64,000 nt of DNA from Streptomyces sp. NBC_00425 (GCF_036030735.1 NZ_CP107928.1:5456001-5520000); one strand, 5' to 3'; positions 1-8,173 are shown, numbered from the stretch's first letter. The notes: generated by a model from the sequence alone, not told the origin. Translations and numbers: made by a program.

Positions 1-788
1 CCGTGCGCGGACAGGTCGGGGATGCTCGCCTTCGCCATCACCCGGGAGATCCGGTCGACGAGGGCGACGGGGAGCCGGCGGATCATGATGCCGCTGTACT
101 GGGCGGCCCACCCGGCGGTCGAGCGGCGCACGATGTGCGGGACCGTGCGCACCGCCAGCCGCACCCGCCCCGCGCCGTTCTCCACCAGGTCGACGGCGAT
201 CTCCGCGCCCGTGTTGCCCACGCCGACGACGAGGACGTCCCGGCCGGCGTACTCCTTGCCGCTGCGGTAGTCGGCGGCGTGCGTCAGGTCGCCCGTGAAC
301 GCCTCGCGGCCGGGCCACCGGGGCAGGTGCGGGGTGTGGTTGTAGCCGGTGGCGACGACGACCGCCGAGCCGACGAGCTCGCGCCCGCCGGTGGCGCGCA
401 GCAGCCAGCCGGTGCCGTCGGGGGTGCGCTCGACGCGGGAGACCTCGACGCCGGTGACGATCTCCAGCTCATGGACCTCGGCGTACTTCTCGAGGTAGCG
501 CACCAGGTCGTCGCGCGCCACCCACCGCCCGAAACGTCGCGGTATCGCCAGGCCGGGCAGGGCCGAAAGGCGCCGGGTGGTGTGCAGATGCAGCCGGTCG
601 TAATGGCGTCGCCAGGACGCGCCCACCGTGTCGGCCTTCTCCACGACGACCGCCCGTATGCCCTGGGCACGCAGCGCGTACGCGGTGGCGAGTCCGCCTG
701 GGCCGCCGCCGATGACGTAGACGGGGCGGTCGGCCGGGTTCGCGGCAGTGATCGCCTGGGGGGCCGGGCGCGGTGCGGAGTCTTCCAT
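1..788 (-). CDS. Flavin-containing monooxygenase-like FAD oxidoreductase (3' end outside window)
   Basis: About 262 residues from the ATG at 788 are visible before the gene leaves the left edge. The N-terminus has an FAD-binding Rossmann motif (VIGGGPGGLATAYAL, about residues 24-38). A second dinucleotide-binding motif (VVGVGNTGAEIAVDL, near residue 185) would bind NADPH. Two nucleotide-binding motifs in this order are typical of class B flavoprotein monooxygenases and YUCCA-like enzymes, which oxygenate organic substrates in the cytoplasm. Substrate cannot be inferred. A thioredoxin-reductase-like oxidoreductase is the main alternative, but no CxxC motif is visible. Confidence 0.85.
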   Translation of the reverse strand, partial: MEDSAPRPAPQAITAANPADRPVYVIGGGPGGLATAYALRAQGIRAVVVEKADTVGASWRRHYDRLHLHTTRRLSALPGLAIPRRFGRWVARDDLVRYLEKYAEVHELEIVTGVEVSRVERTPDGTGWLLRATGGRELVGSAVVVATGYNHTPHLPRWPGREAFTGDLTHAADYRSGKEYAGRDVLVVGVGNTGAEIAVDLVENGAGRVRLAVRTVPHIVRRSTAGWAAQYSGIMIRRLPVALVDRISRVMAKASIPDLSAH

Positions 789-1115
789 AAGCGCGAGCGT
801 ATTCACGCGTGACGTTGATGGGTCTCGGTCAAGACCGGAATTGGTTGCGGATCGATCACGGGTGGGGGAGAGGTGGGTGGAACTTGTGACGTAGGCCACT
901 TGCTTGTGTGTAGACGGAAAAGGAGGGGCGCGACATCGAGAGTCCGGGCCGACGTGCTCTTCGAGCTGACCGAAGCGGTGCGGTGCGCTGAGAACAAGCT
1001 CAAGGCGCCGGTCGCGCTCCCCCTCGCGCATGAGACAGGGCGCGGACGCGGCACCCTGCGCGGGGCGCCGAACAAGGTCTGGTGCGCTCGAGTTGAGCAC
1101 TGCTTGAATGTAACA
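789..1115. other. Intergenic region with no supported gene
   Basis: The region lies between the leftward monooxygenase and the rightward small membrane protein. Open frames here are extensions of shadow frames with unnatural composition. No clear promoter was identified. The segment presumably holds the divergent promoters. Confidence 0.4.
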
Positions 1116-1523
1116 GTGATCGAATTAGCGGCGATGCTGATCGTGGCCGGACTGACAGCTCGGTTGCTCTGGAGGAAGGTCAAGCAGCGTGAGGATGCTG
1201 CTGCTCGGGGAGTTGTGATCAAGGTTCCCTGTCTGCTCCGGCATCCCGCGTTCGAGGGCCGGTGGCTCCGTGGGCGGATAGTGATCGGCCCCACCTCGAT
1301 GGCCTGGGAGAACCGCGGCAGGGGTGGCGCGGCAGTGTTGCTTCCGGCAGGGTTGCGCCAGGTCGGCGTACGTTCTCCTTCGCTGCGTGAAGCAGCTTGG
1401 AAGATGAACGGCAGGTCCAGGATCGTCGAGTGCGCCTCCTCTGAAGGCGCCGTTCTGGTCGCGGTGATGCCGAACGAGTTGGACCACGTCCTCACCGCCC
1501 TGAGCAGGAACGGCACCGCGTAG
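1116..1523 (+). CDS. Small membrane-anchored protein, DUF2550-like
   Basis: The 135-residue product begins with one hydrophobic helix (ELAAMLIVAGLTARLLW). A basic stop-transfer segment (RKVKQR) follows, then a soluble domain of about 100 residues rich in short beta strands (GRWLRGRIVIGPTSMAWEN, VLVAVMPNELDHVLTAL). This layout resembles the actinobacterial DUF2550 membrane-anchored proteins of unknown function; the similarity is by eye only. The GTG at 1116 was chosen because it directly precedes the membrane helix and the upstream in-frame sequence looks non-coding. No strong ribosome-binding site is visible, so the start could be off by a few codons. A strong hairpin follows 66 bases after the stop. 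Confidence 0.5.
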   Translation: MIELAAMLIVAGLTARLLWRKVKQREDAAARGVVIKVPCLLRHPAFEGRWLRGRIVIGPTSMAWENRGRGGAAVLLPAGLRQVGVRSPSLREAAWKMNGRSRIVECASSEGAVLVAVMPNELDHVLTALSRNGTA

Positions 1524-1588
1524 ACAGCGGCTTTCCACGGCTCGGCACCCGAGGCCTCTTCGCCGCCACACCAGCGCCGGGCGGCTGA

Positions 1589-1636
1589 CTGACAGGGCCT
1601 TCCTCGACTGTGAAAGTGTCGGGAAGGCCCTGTCAG
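1589..1636. terminator. 15-bp perfect hairpin between convergent genes
   Basis: CTGACAGGGCCTTCC (1589-1603) and GGAAGGCCCTGTCAG (1622-1636) are perfect inverted repeats with an 18-base loop. The hairpin lies between the stops of the convergent genes ending at 1523 and 1665, as expected for a bidirectional terminator. Confidence 0.75.
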
Positions 1637-1664
1637 TCCGCTGATGGTGCTGGTCGTATGTCGG

Positions 1665-2777
1665 CTAACTGATGGTCTGGTAGTCGGTGAAGGCTTCGGA
1701 TGCCACGGTGACCTGTTGTGTGCCGCTGGTGGTTATGTCACAGAATGCACGGACTCGACTGGAGTTTGGTGTTGTTGCCCAGAGGTTGAGTTTGCCGTCG
1801 TTGTCGGCGTCGGGTGCTGCAGTGAAGGTGGGCACAGTGCTGGTGCTCCAGTTGGAGCCGATTCCTGTGCGGTTGGTGACGCCGATGTCATAACCGTTGT
1901 CGCCTTGCTCGCCGTGGAAGACCCAGAGTCCTCCGACGTCAGGGCGGTCGTAGCGGACGACGAGGTCGGCTCGTCCGTCGTTGTTCCAGTCTCCGGGAGC
2001 GGCCAGGGTGATCTCATTGATTTTTGAGTCTCCGTTGGCGAGGGGGTCGTCGGGGCCGCCCAGGAGGACCGGGTCGCGGTCGCTGTCGAGGCGGTCGTCG
2101 CTGTTGCCGTAGTAGAGCCAGACAAAGGTGCCGTCGTTGACTATGAGGTCGGGGTAGCCGGGGGTGTCCGGGGTGTCGTCTGCATCGACGTCCAGAGGGC
2201 CGTCGACGTCGCCTACGGCGAGGATCTGCTTGACGCCGTTGCTCCAGTGGTTGTTGGCATCGTCGTAGACGGTGAGTTCGCGTTCGTCGTTGTCGGTGCC
2301 GGGGCAGTCGGTGCAGGCGAAGCCGGAGCCGTCGTTGGGGTGGATCCGCAGGCGGTTGGTGTCTGCGGTGGCGTCGTGTTCGAGGGAGATGAGGTCCTCG
2401 TAGCCGTCGCCGGTCCAGTCGCCGCGCCGGGTGATTTTGGTGCCGGTCCAGTTCCCGATGGCGGCGGCCTCGGCTCCTTGTGTCAGGGTTCCGTTCCCAG
2501 CCCCGTAGAAGCGGTTGAGAGTGCCGTCCTTGCTTATCCCGTACACGTCGGTGTTGCCGTCGCCGTTGATGTCTCCGGCCTTGTCGGCTGTCTTGAGTCC
2601 GTTGGCGTAGAAGGGGTAGTCGGTGGTGTCCGACTTGTTGCCGGCCCTGTCCAGGCTGCGGGCGTAGAGGTGGTTGGTCCCGGCATTGGTCGGAGTGAAC
2701 GTGACGTTGACGCTGCCGCCTGCGGTACCGGGTGTCGCGGTGCGCACAATGGGGTCGGTGTCCGTCCAGTACTCGTA
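1665..2777 (-). pseudogene. 5'-truncated FG-GAP/VCBS repeat protein
   Basis: The frame encodes about 370 residues with at least five Asp-rich FG-GAP-type loops (GDINGDGNTDV, GDWTGDGYEDL, GDVDG, GDWNNDGRADL, APDADNDGKLNL). These are calcium-binding blades of a beta-propeller. They are preceded by an Ig-like segment (GSVNVTFTPTNAGTNHLYARS). Such proteins are normally secreted and much longer, with a signal peptide and further domains. Here the homologous-looking reading begins immediately after an in-frame TGA (2778-2780), with no signal peptide and no convincing start. Initiation at the GTG at 2747 is possible but would give a cytoplasmic fragment. I read it as the C-terminal remnant of a cell-surface protein. 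Confidence 0.65.
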
Positions 2778-2918
2778 TCAAGTCGGTAGAACCCTCAAGG
2801 ACTGGCTTTTCTGACGGTTTCTGCACTTTGCACTCTCTGGTGGGCATCAGGAAGTGCGGTCTCGTAAAATTCCCTCAGGTGAGATAAATTCCGGCAAGAT
2901 CGAAGAGTTGAGGGTGGA

Positions 2919-3206
2919 ATGCCTGAACGTTCATACCCGCGCGTGATGAAGGGGTGGAGTAATCCTCCGATCTCATGCCCGGATGAGAAGTGGGCATCTC
3001 AACATGACGCTGCTCGGCTCCTGGAAATCTCCGCGGCCCGGGTAGGGTGGAGAATTGTTTGCGGCTATTTGACCCCTGCTCGTAACAGTCGGGGTGAGGC
3101 CGGAGTGACGCGGTCGAGCGTTGATAGGGATCGAGAGTGGCTCGCGTCGGCCTCGCTGGGAGCCAAGGTTCTAAGGGTATTCAAAGGGCTAGTGCGCTGG
3201 TTCTGA
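2919..3206 (+). CDS. Small helix-turn-helix (excisionase/MerR-like) protein
   Basis: The 95-residue protein has a helix-turn-helix-like core (KWASQHDAARLLEISAARVG, residues about 24-43) and a short wing (GYLTPARNSRGEAGVTRSSV). An alpha-helical tail (LGAKVLRVFKGLVRWF) follows. The pattern 'AARLLxxSxxRVGxxIxxGxLxPA' resembles the single winged-helix domain of excisionase-type DNA-binding proteins. The ATG at 2919 is preceded by GAGGGTGGA. No integrase or other phage gene is nearby, so a role in excision is not supported. The surrounding DNA is visibly less GC-rich than the rest of the window. Confidence 0.55.
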   Translation: MPERSYPRVMKGWSNPPISCPDEKWASQHDAARLLEISAARVGWRIVCGYLTPARNSRGEAGVTRSSVDRDREWLASASLGAKVLRVFKGLVRWF

Positions 3207-3328
3207 GGCCCAGGTGGTCGAGCCGTGAGGAACGGTGGCCGGCCATGTCTGGGTTCCGCCCTTGCCGTAGTTGATGGAGCCGGAGACCGTGGTCGCGGGC
3301 GCAGCAAGGGGCTGGTTCTGCGCCCACC

Positions 3329-3360
3329 TGCGAAGGCGTTCATGGCGGAACGCCTTCGCA
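3329..3360. terminator. 12-bp perfect hairpin
   Basis: TGCGAAGGCGTT (3329-3340) and AACGCCTTCGCA (3349-3360) pair perfectly around an 8-base loop. The hairpin lies just beyond the stop of the leftward HATPase gene and after the rightward HTH gene, so it can serve both. Confidence 0.6.
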
Positions 3361-3375
3361 GGCCGGCCTTGCGGT

Positions 3376-3894
3376 TCACGCGGTCATCTGCGCGGGGGTG
3401 TGCGGGACGTGTGTGCCGTATGTTGCTGCGCTCGCCCTCGGCAGCCTCGCCCACATTCGCGTCCCGCCGCCGGGTTCGTGGGCCTCGCCGAAGCCCCAGC
3501 TGCCGTCGCAGGAGCGGCAGACGCAGGCGAGGACTCGCAGGGCCGCACGGCGGCGGGTGTCGCACGCTGCGGTGAGGTGGGGCTGTGTGTGGCGGGGGTG
3601 GCTGTCATAGACGATCACGCGCAAGGTGTCGGCCCGGTAGCGGAGCGAGACGTAGAAGTTCGGAGACTCCGTGAACTGGGCGGCCACTGCGGTCAGTTCG
3701 CCCACCGCCTGGAGCGCCGGGTCCAGCATGTCTTGCAGTCCGTGCGCCTTGAGCAGCTCACGTGTGGTCGTCCTCGCCAGGGCAGGGCTCGCCAAGGCCG
3801 CGGGGAGCGTGAGGCTGTAGGCAAGGGTTTCGGGGACGGGGGCGCTGAAGTCCGCAGGGAAGGTGGGGGCGATGGGACAGCGTGAGGTGGGCAT
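3376..3894 (-). CDS. Degenerate anti-sigma/HATPase-like regulatory protein
   Basis: The 172-residue protein has the layout of the small ATP-binding (SpoIIAB/RsbW-like) proteins abundant in Streptomyces. A helix DPALQAVGELTAVAAQF corresponds to the N-box region, followed by strands NFYVSLRYRADTLRVIVYDS and a C-terminal GGTRMWARLPR. The usual ELVTNAVRH signature is replaced by ELTAVAAQF, so the asparagine expected to coordinate magnesium is absent. It may therefore bind partners without ATP. The ATG at 3894 has AAGGA upstream. It is divergent from the XRE regulator at 4155. Such HATPase/XRE/DUF397 clusters are known from whiJ- and abaA-like loci, where they influence development or antibiotic production. 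Confidence 0.6.
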   Translation of the reverse strand: MPTSRCPIAPTFPADFSAPVPETLAYSLTLPAALASPALARTTTRELLKAHGLQDMLDPALQAVGELTAVAAQFTESPNFYVSLRYRADTLRVIVYDSHPRHTQPHLTAACDTRRRAALRVLACVCRSCDGSWGFGEAHEPGGGTRMWARLPRASAATYGTHVPHTPAQMTA

Positions 3895-4022
3895 GGGGGT
3901 TCCTTGTCGTTCGTGATCGTGTTCCGGCCGCAGTCGGTGGCTCGTCTCCCTGGCGCGGGCCCGCCCCTCCCAGGGGAGGAGCGTGCGGGCAGGCTCGCGC
4001 GGTGCACTGCCGACTGCCATCT

Positions 4023-4038
4023 GTAGTGGACGCACTAC
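4023..4038. promoter_or_regulatory. Palindrome GTAGTG-GACG-CACTAC
   Basis: Six-base perfect arms around four bases lie in the divergent region between the HATPase and XRE genes. It is a candidate operator for the XRE protein encoded at 4155. Function is inferred from position only. Confidence 0.35.
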
Positions 4039-4105
4039 CCAATGTACTGGCTGTGGGGCCAATTTTGTTCCCCAGCAGGGAAACTTCACCCCCCAGTGGC
4101 TACGC

Positions 4106-4126
4106 AGTGTGCGTAGACGGCACACT
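4106..4126. promoter_or_regulatory. Palindrome AGTGTGC-N7-GCACACT
   Basis: Seven-base perfect arms with a seven-base spacer lie 28 bases before the XRE start. The symmetric site and its closeness to the start suggest autoregulation by the XRE protein. This is inference. Confidence 0.35.
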
Positions 4127-4154
4127 TCTTGTGACCACACGCGGAGGGAACTGC

Positions 4155-5006
4155 ATGGCAGCCAGGACGTCACCGACGGAGCGTCAGAGGCGAGTCGGGG
4201 TCGAGGTGCGGAAGATGCGCACCTCGGCAGGAATCTCTGCGGAGAAGGCCGCCGGGTTGCTCGGCGTCGACCGGGCCAAGATCTCCAACATCGAGACGGG
4301 TATTCGCGCCATCAGCCCCGAACGTGTGCGCACGCTCGCCCGCAACTGCGACTGCCGCGACGAGAAGTACGTCGACGCGCTGGCGGAGATGGCGCGCCCC
4401 GGGCAGCGGGGCTGGTGGGACAGGTACCGTGGCTCACTCCCCCAAGGGATGCTCGACATCGCCGAGCTGGAAGGCCACGCCGTACGGATGCGCGCCGCCT
4501 ATTCCATGCATGTCCCGGGGCTGTTGCAGACCTCCGACCACGCGCTCGCCGTCTTTCGGGTCGTGGTCCCGCAGTTGCCGGACCATGAGGTCGCCTTGCG
4601 GCTCGCCCACCGCGTGGAGCGTCAACGGGTGCTGGACGGCGACCGTCCGCCGGTGTTCGTCGCCATCGTGCATGAGGCCGCGCTCCGGATGCGCTTCGGG
4701 GGTCGGGAGGTCGCGAGGGGCCAACTGGAGCATCTGCTGAAGAAGTCCGAGCAGGACAACGTGACGCTTCTGGTTATCCCGTTCGACGCGGGTGGGTTCC
4801 CCGGGGCGGGGCAGACCGTGTTGTACGCGGAGGGACACGTACCGCAGCTCGACACCGTGCAGCTCGACAGCTCCCACGGGCCTGAGTTCCTCCATGCGGA
4901 AACCCAGTTGGCGAAGTACCGTGCCCACCTGGACTGGATGGAGCGCATCGCTCTTTCGCCCTCGGCGTCGTGCGAACTCATCCGCAGCATCGCCAACGAT
5001 CTGTGA
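4155..5006 (+). CDS. XRE-family regulator with DUF5753-type C-terminal domain
   Basis: The 283-residue protein has an N-terminal XRE helix-turn-helix (VRKMRTSAGISAEKAAGLLG to DRAKISNIETGIRAISPERV, about residues 18-56). The Scr1/DUF5753-type domain follows, with the family hallmarks GWWDRY, VPGLLQTSDHA, RVERQRVLDG and VTLLVIPFDAGGFPG. Proteins of this type pair with a small DUF397 protein, and several such pairs modulate sporulation or secondary metabolism in Streptomyces. The ATG at 4155 follows GGAGGG (4143-4148). The downstream DUF397 gene begins 11 bases after its stop, and an HATPase-like gene is divergent. Confidence 0.88.
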   Translation: MAARTSPTERQRRVGVEVRKMRTSAGISAEKAAGLLGVDRAKISNIETGIRAISPERVRTLARNCDCRDEKYVDALAEMARPGQRGWWDRYRGSLPQGMLDIAELEGHAVRMRAAYSMHVPGLLQTSDHALAVFRVVVPQLPDHEVALRLAHRVERQRVLDGDRPPVFVAIVHEAALRMRFGGREVARGQLEHLLKKSEQDNVTLLVIPFDAGGFPGAGQTVLYAEGHVPQLDTVQLDSSHGPEFLHAETQLAKYRAHLDWMERIALSPSASCELIRSIANDL

Positions 5007-5017
5007 GGAGAACCCCC

Positions 5018-5209
5018 ATGAGCGAGATCACCTGGGATGAGCCGTTCTGCGGTGAGGGAAACTCCTGCTTCCGCCTCGGTACCGACCCCGACGGCAACGC
5101 CTACATCGCCATAGCCGGCGCCGAGGACGTCTACCTCGTCGATTCCCGTGAGGCGCTCCGGACGATGATCCTCGACATCAAGGCGGGGAAGGCCGATCAC
5201 CTGCTCTGA
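5018..5209 (+). CDS. DUF397-like small partner protein
   Basis: The 63-residue acidic protein (MSEITWDEPFCGEGNSC start, YLVDSREALRTMI in the middle) follows the XRE gene directly. Its ribosome-binding site TGAGGAG overlaps that gene's stop codon. The pattern of a Trp near the N-terminus, a Cys-containing strand, a [VL]xDS motif and a C-terminal helix is that of DUF397 proteins. In characterised pairs these bind and modulate the XRE regulator. The sequence is a divergent member, lacking the usual KSSYS and CVEVA blocks seen in the second copy at 53371. Confidence 0.7.
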   Translation: MSEITWDEPFCGEGNSCFRLGTDPDGNAYIAIAGAEDVYLVDSREALRTMILDIKAGKADHLL

Positions 5210-5301
5210 GGCGGCTCTCCGTCCTGTCGGATGTAGTGGCTCATGCGTGTGCGACGTCCGGGACCTCGCGGGGTTTCCGTGGGGTTCCCGGGCAACGCCA
5301 T

Positions 5302-5316
5302 CTGACGTACCGTCAG
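5302..5316. promoter_or_regulatory. Operator CTGACG-TAC-CGTCAG (regulon site 1)
   Basis: Perfect 6+3+6 palindrome, extended to TCTGACG/CGTCAGA, ending four bases before the ATG of the DoxX gene. A -10-like TACCGT lies inside it (5308-5313), seven bases before that ATG. Occupancy should therefore block RNA polymerase. The same site recurs in five other promoter regions of the window. Confidence 0.75.
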
Positions 5317-5320
5317 ATTC

Positions 5321-5773
5321 ATGGATGCGATCTGGCTCGACGGGGCTGAGTGGCTGGCGGTGCTGCGGATCGGGCTCGGGCTGTGGTGGCTGGAGAGCTG
5401 GCGGCACAAGGACAAGAAGGCCTGGTTCGAAGACGGCGCCGGCATCGGCTGGGCGGCGGACGTGGCGGCGAAGCACCGCTGGAACGCCGTCCGCTCCGGG
5501 TTCGCCGTGGTGGTGCAGCCGCGCCCGCGCGTCATGGCGTACGTCGTCGTCTACGCGGAGCTGGCGCTCGGCCTCGGCCTGGTCCTCGGCTTCCTCACCC
5601 CGGTCGCCCTGGCCGCGGGCCTGCTGCTCAACCTGCTCTACCTCGTCCTCATGATCCATGACTGGGCCGAGCAGGGGCAGAACTCCATGATGGCGCTGAT
5701 CTCCGCGGTGGCGCTGGGCGGGATGGCCTGGCAGACGTGGTCACTGGACAGCGCGCTGGGGTGGTTCCGATGA
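5321..5773 (+). CDS. DoxX-like integral membrane protein
   Basis: The 150-residue protein has about four hydrophobic segments: AEWLAVLRIGLGLWWLESW, AYVVVYAELALGLGLVLGFL, ALAAGLLLNLLYLVLMI and a C-terminal helix. The spacing is typical of DoxX/DoxD-type membrane proteins. Members are linked to quinone-coupled oxidation or redox homeostasis, but no catalytic role can be assigned here. The gene has no ribosome-binding site, and TACCGT sits seven bases before the ATG, so a leaderless transcript is likely. Its stop overlaps the start of the DUF35 gene at 5770 (ATGA), so the two are co-translated. Confidence 0.65.
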   Translation: MDAIWLDGAEWLAVLRIGLGLWWLESWRHKDKKAWFEDGAGIGWAADVAAKHRWNAVRSGFAVVVQPRPRVMAYVVVYAELALGLGLVLGFLTPVALAAGLLLNLLYLVLMIHDWAEQGQNSMMALISAVALGGMAWQTWSLDSALGWFR

Positions 5774-6198
5774 GTGCGGCCGCCCGGTACGACCTGCCCG
5801 AGGCCGACGCCTTCACCCGCGTCTACTGGGACGCCGCCGCCGAGGGCCGGCTGCTGATCCGGCGGTGCGGCGCCTGCGCGCGGGCCCACCACTACCCCCG
5901 GGAGTTCTGTCCGTACTGCTGGAGCGAGGACGTCACCTGGGAGGACGCGAGCGGCCGGGCCACCCTCTACACCTGGTCCGTCGTCCACCGAAACGACCTG
6001 CCGCCCTTCGGGGAGCGCACGCCGTACGTCGCCGCGATGGTCGATCTCGCCGAGGGACCGCGCATGTCGACGGAGCTGGTGGGCGGAGCCGAGCCGCGCG
6101 CCGGCATGGCGCTGACGGTGGTCTTCCGGGACGGGGCGCCGGTGTTCCGGGCGGTGGCCGAGGGGCCGCCCGCGTCGGGCCGGACAGGTGTTCAATGA
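5770..6198 (+). CDS. DUF35 zinc-ribbon/OB-fold acyl-CoA-associated protein
   Basis: The 142-residue protein has the two-part DUF35 architecture. An N-terminal rubredoxin-like zinc ribbon has cysteine pairs CGAC and CPYC (about residues 33-52). A C-terminal OB-fold follows (ATLYTWSVVHRNDLPPFGERTPYVAAMVDLAEGPRM). DUF35 proteins partner with thiolase-like lipid-transfer proteins or hydratases. In mycobacterial steroid side-chain degradation, a DUF35 module with Ltp2 forms an aldolase. No thiolase lies in this operon; one at 10523-11695 carries the same operator and is a possible partner. The start overlaps the DoxX stop. Confidence 0.85.
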   Translation: MSAAARYDLPEADAFTRVYWDAAAEGRLLIRRCGACARAHHYPREFCPYCWSEDVTWEDASGRATLYTWSVVHRNDLPPFGERTPYVAAMVDLAEGPRMSTELVGGAEPRAGMALTVVFRDGAPVFRAVAEGPPASGRTGVQ

Positions 6199-6202
6199 GC
6201 GG

Positions 6203-6865
6203 ATGACCGAGATCCGTGAGCCCTCCTCAGCGCCCGCCACGCCCTTCGTGTCACCCGGCGGCCCCTCTCGGCCGTCCGCGCCGCCCGCTCTGCCGGCGGC
6301 GCCCGTCGTCGACGGCCACGGGCTCCGGCTGCGGGTCTGGGACCCGGAGTCCGCAGCCGACGTGGACGCCTGGCTGCGCGGGCTCACCGATCCGGAGTTC
6401 CTGCGCTGGAACACGCCGCTGCGGATGGTTTCGGACGCCGCCAGTGCGCGGGAGTCACTGGAGAGCAAGACGGCGGACGCCGCCGCCGGACGCTCGATGA
6501 CGTTCTGCGTCACGGACGCGGCCGACGGGGCGATCCTCGGGCAGGTCGGCGTCAGCGCGATCGAACGCGTGCCGAGCCACGCCAGCGTCGGCTACTGGGT
6601 GCTTCCAAAGGCGCGGGGCCGGCACGTCGCCACCCGCTCGCTGCTGCTCGCGGCCCGGTGGGCGTTCGCCGAGATCGGTCTGCACCGGCTGGAGCTGGGT
6701 CACGCCCTCGGCCACGACGCCTCCTGCCGGATCGCCGAGCGCTGCGGCTTCCGGTACGAGGGGACGCTGCGCGGGGCGATGTGGGAGGCCGGACGCACGG
6801 ACGCCTTCCGGGACGTCCACGCGCACGGCCGGCTGTCGACCGACCCCGAGCCGGAGTCCCCCTGA
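6203..6865 (+). CDS. GNAT acetyltransferase, RimJ/RimL type
   Basis: The product of about 220 residues opens with a Pro/Ala-rich stretch, then a RimJ/RimL-like GNAT fold. It has RLRVWDPESAADVDAWLRG at the start of the domain, VGYWVLPKARGRHVATRSLL carrying the acetyl-CoA pyrophosphate-binding loop (RGRHVA), and LGHALGHDASCRIAERCGFR near the end. Such enzymes acetylate protein N-termini or small amines; the substrate is unknown. The ATG at 6203 lies just after the stop of the DUF35 gene, so it may belong to that operon. A GTG at 6188 is an alternative start. Confidence 0.8.
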   Translation: MTEIREPSSAPATPFVSPGGPSRPSAPPALPAAPVVDGHGLRLRVWDPESAADVDAWLRGLTDPEFLRWNTPLRMVSDAASARESLESKTADAAAGRSMTFCVTDAADGAILGQVGVSAIERVPSHASVGYWVLPKARGRHVATRSLLLAARWAFAEIGLHRLELGHALGHDASCRIAERCGFRYEGTLRGAMWEAGRTDAFRDVHAHGRLSTDPEPESP

Positions 6866-6916
6866 CGGCACGGTAATTGGCAGGCGGGGAGCGGCCCTCT
6901 CGCGTCACGATGGGCC

Positions 6917-7774
6917 ATGCGCCCTGACGACTGGCATCTCACCCACGACCTCGACGCGTTCCTCGAGCGCGCCGGCGATTTCCTGCGCTCCCGCCCCGCG
7001 CTGCACACGGTCCCGCTGACCGTCGTCGACAGTCTGCGCCGCAGGGGCCCGCACGTGTACGGCACGGAAGACCCCCTCTTCGGCGCGCTCGACACGGGCG
7101 ACGGCGTCACGGGGGTGTTCTTCCGCACGCCCCCGCACCGGCTCAACCTCACGTCTCTGACCGAGGAGGGGGCCGAGGCCCTCGCCGAGCGGCTGGCCGC
7201 CGACGGACACGACTTCCCCGGGGTGTCCTCGGACCGTGACACCGCCGCCCTCTTCGCGGCCGCCTGGAGCCGGAGGACCGGCCTCGAGTCGCGGCAGGTC
7301 GAGCGGCAACGCCTCTACCGGCTGGGTGAGTTGACGTCCCCCGGACCGGTTCCGGAAGGCCGGGCGCGGGTCGCCGTCGCGGCCGACCGCGACCTGCTGA
7401 TCCGCTGGCACGACGCCTTCCTGGACGACACGGGCGCACACACCGGCCAGGACGCCGGCGCCTGGGCCGACTCCCGGATCGCCTACGGCGGGATCACCCT
7501 CTGGGAGACGCCGGACGGCACCCCCGTCGCCATGTCCGGCGCCACCCCGCAGGTCGCCGGCCAGGTGCGGGTCGCCCCCGTGTACACCCCGCCCGCGCTG
7601 CGCGGCCGCGGCTATGCGGGCGCGGCGACCGTCGAGGTGAGCCGCGCGGCGCAGGCCTCCGGCGCGGCGGAGGTCCTCCTCTTCACCGACCTCGCCAACC
7701 CGACGAGCAACGGCCTCTACCAGCGCATCGGCTACCGCCCGGTGACGGACTTCGCGGTGCACGCGTTCGGGTGA
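6917..7774 (+). CDS. GNAT-family N-acetyltransferase (two-domain)
   Basis: The 285-residue protein has its GNAT signature in the C-terminal half: VRVAPVYTPPALRGRGYAGA, with the RGRGYA acetyl-CoA loop. The segment LFTDLANPTSNGLYQRIGYR, usual at the end of the fold, follows. The N-terminal half (about 130 residues) is a divergent domain common in Streptomyces proteins of this kind. No substrate can be assigned. It is separated from the upstream acetyltransferase by 51 bases. Confidence 0.8.
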   Translation: MRPDDWHLTHDLDAFLERAGDFLRSRPALHTVPLTVVDSLRRRGPHVYGTEDPLFGALDTGDGVTGVFFRTPPHRLNLTSLTEEGAEALAERLAADGHDFPGVSSDRDTAALFAAAWSRRTGLESRQVERQRLYRLGELTSPGPVPEGRARVAVAADRDLLIRWHDAFLDDTGAHTGQDAGAWADSRIAYGGITLWETPDGTPVAMSGATPQVAGQVRVAPVYTPPALRGRGYAGAATVEVSRAAQASGAAEVLLFTDLANPTSNGLYQRIGYRPVTDFAVHAFG

Positions 7775-7852
7775 GGAAGCCGCTGGTCCCGTTCGGGTGA
7801 GGGCGGAGGCTATGCCTGGCGGGACCAAGGCCTCCTCAGTACGTTCGCACGT

Positions 7853-8173
7853 ATGGCCACGGAAAACACCGCTGAAGTGAACGTCTCGTCGGCTTGTCGG
7901 GAGCCCGGCAGCAGGGAACTTCTCGACATGCTGCCGGACGCCTTCCCCTGGGTCCGCTTCCTGCCGGAGGCCGACGTGTACGCGTTCGGTGCCGAACCGG
8001 TCGACACCATGCGGGCCGCGGACTCCGTCGGCAACAGCGCCTCCGTCGCCCAACTGGTCATCGCCTGGGAGCACACGGCCGAAGTTCCCGCGGCCCCGGA
8101 ACTGCTGGCCGCGCTGACCAGGAACCACACCGGGGACTATGGCCCCGCCGCGGCTCCCCGGGAGGACCTGTGA
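7853..8173 (+). CDS. Uncharacterised 106-residue protein, paired with an XRE protein
   Basis: This is a short acidic protein with no signal peptide or membrane segment. Recognisable features are AACREPG-like polar residues at the start, VYAFGAEPVDTMRAADSVGN in the middle, and a C-terminal part (SVAQLVIAWEHTAEV, ELLAALTRNHTGDYGP) like that of small Streptomyces proteins encoded beside toxin or HTH genes. I do not recognise the family with certainty. Its stop overlaps the GTG start of the downstream XRE gene by four bases, with GGAGG at the junction. The two are certainly co-translated, and a toxin-antitoxin or regulator-partner pair is possible. Confidence 0.55.
   Translation: MATENTAEVNVSSACREPGSRELLDMLPDAFPWVRFLPEADVYAFGAEPVDTMRAADSVGNSASVAQLVIAWEHTAEVPAAPELLAALTRNHTGDYGPAAAPREDL

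Noticed and set aside
2778..2918. Insertion-sequence remnant beside the truncated surface protein
   Set aside because: No inverted terminal repeats, target duplication or transposase motif could be recognised.
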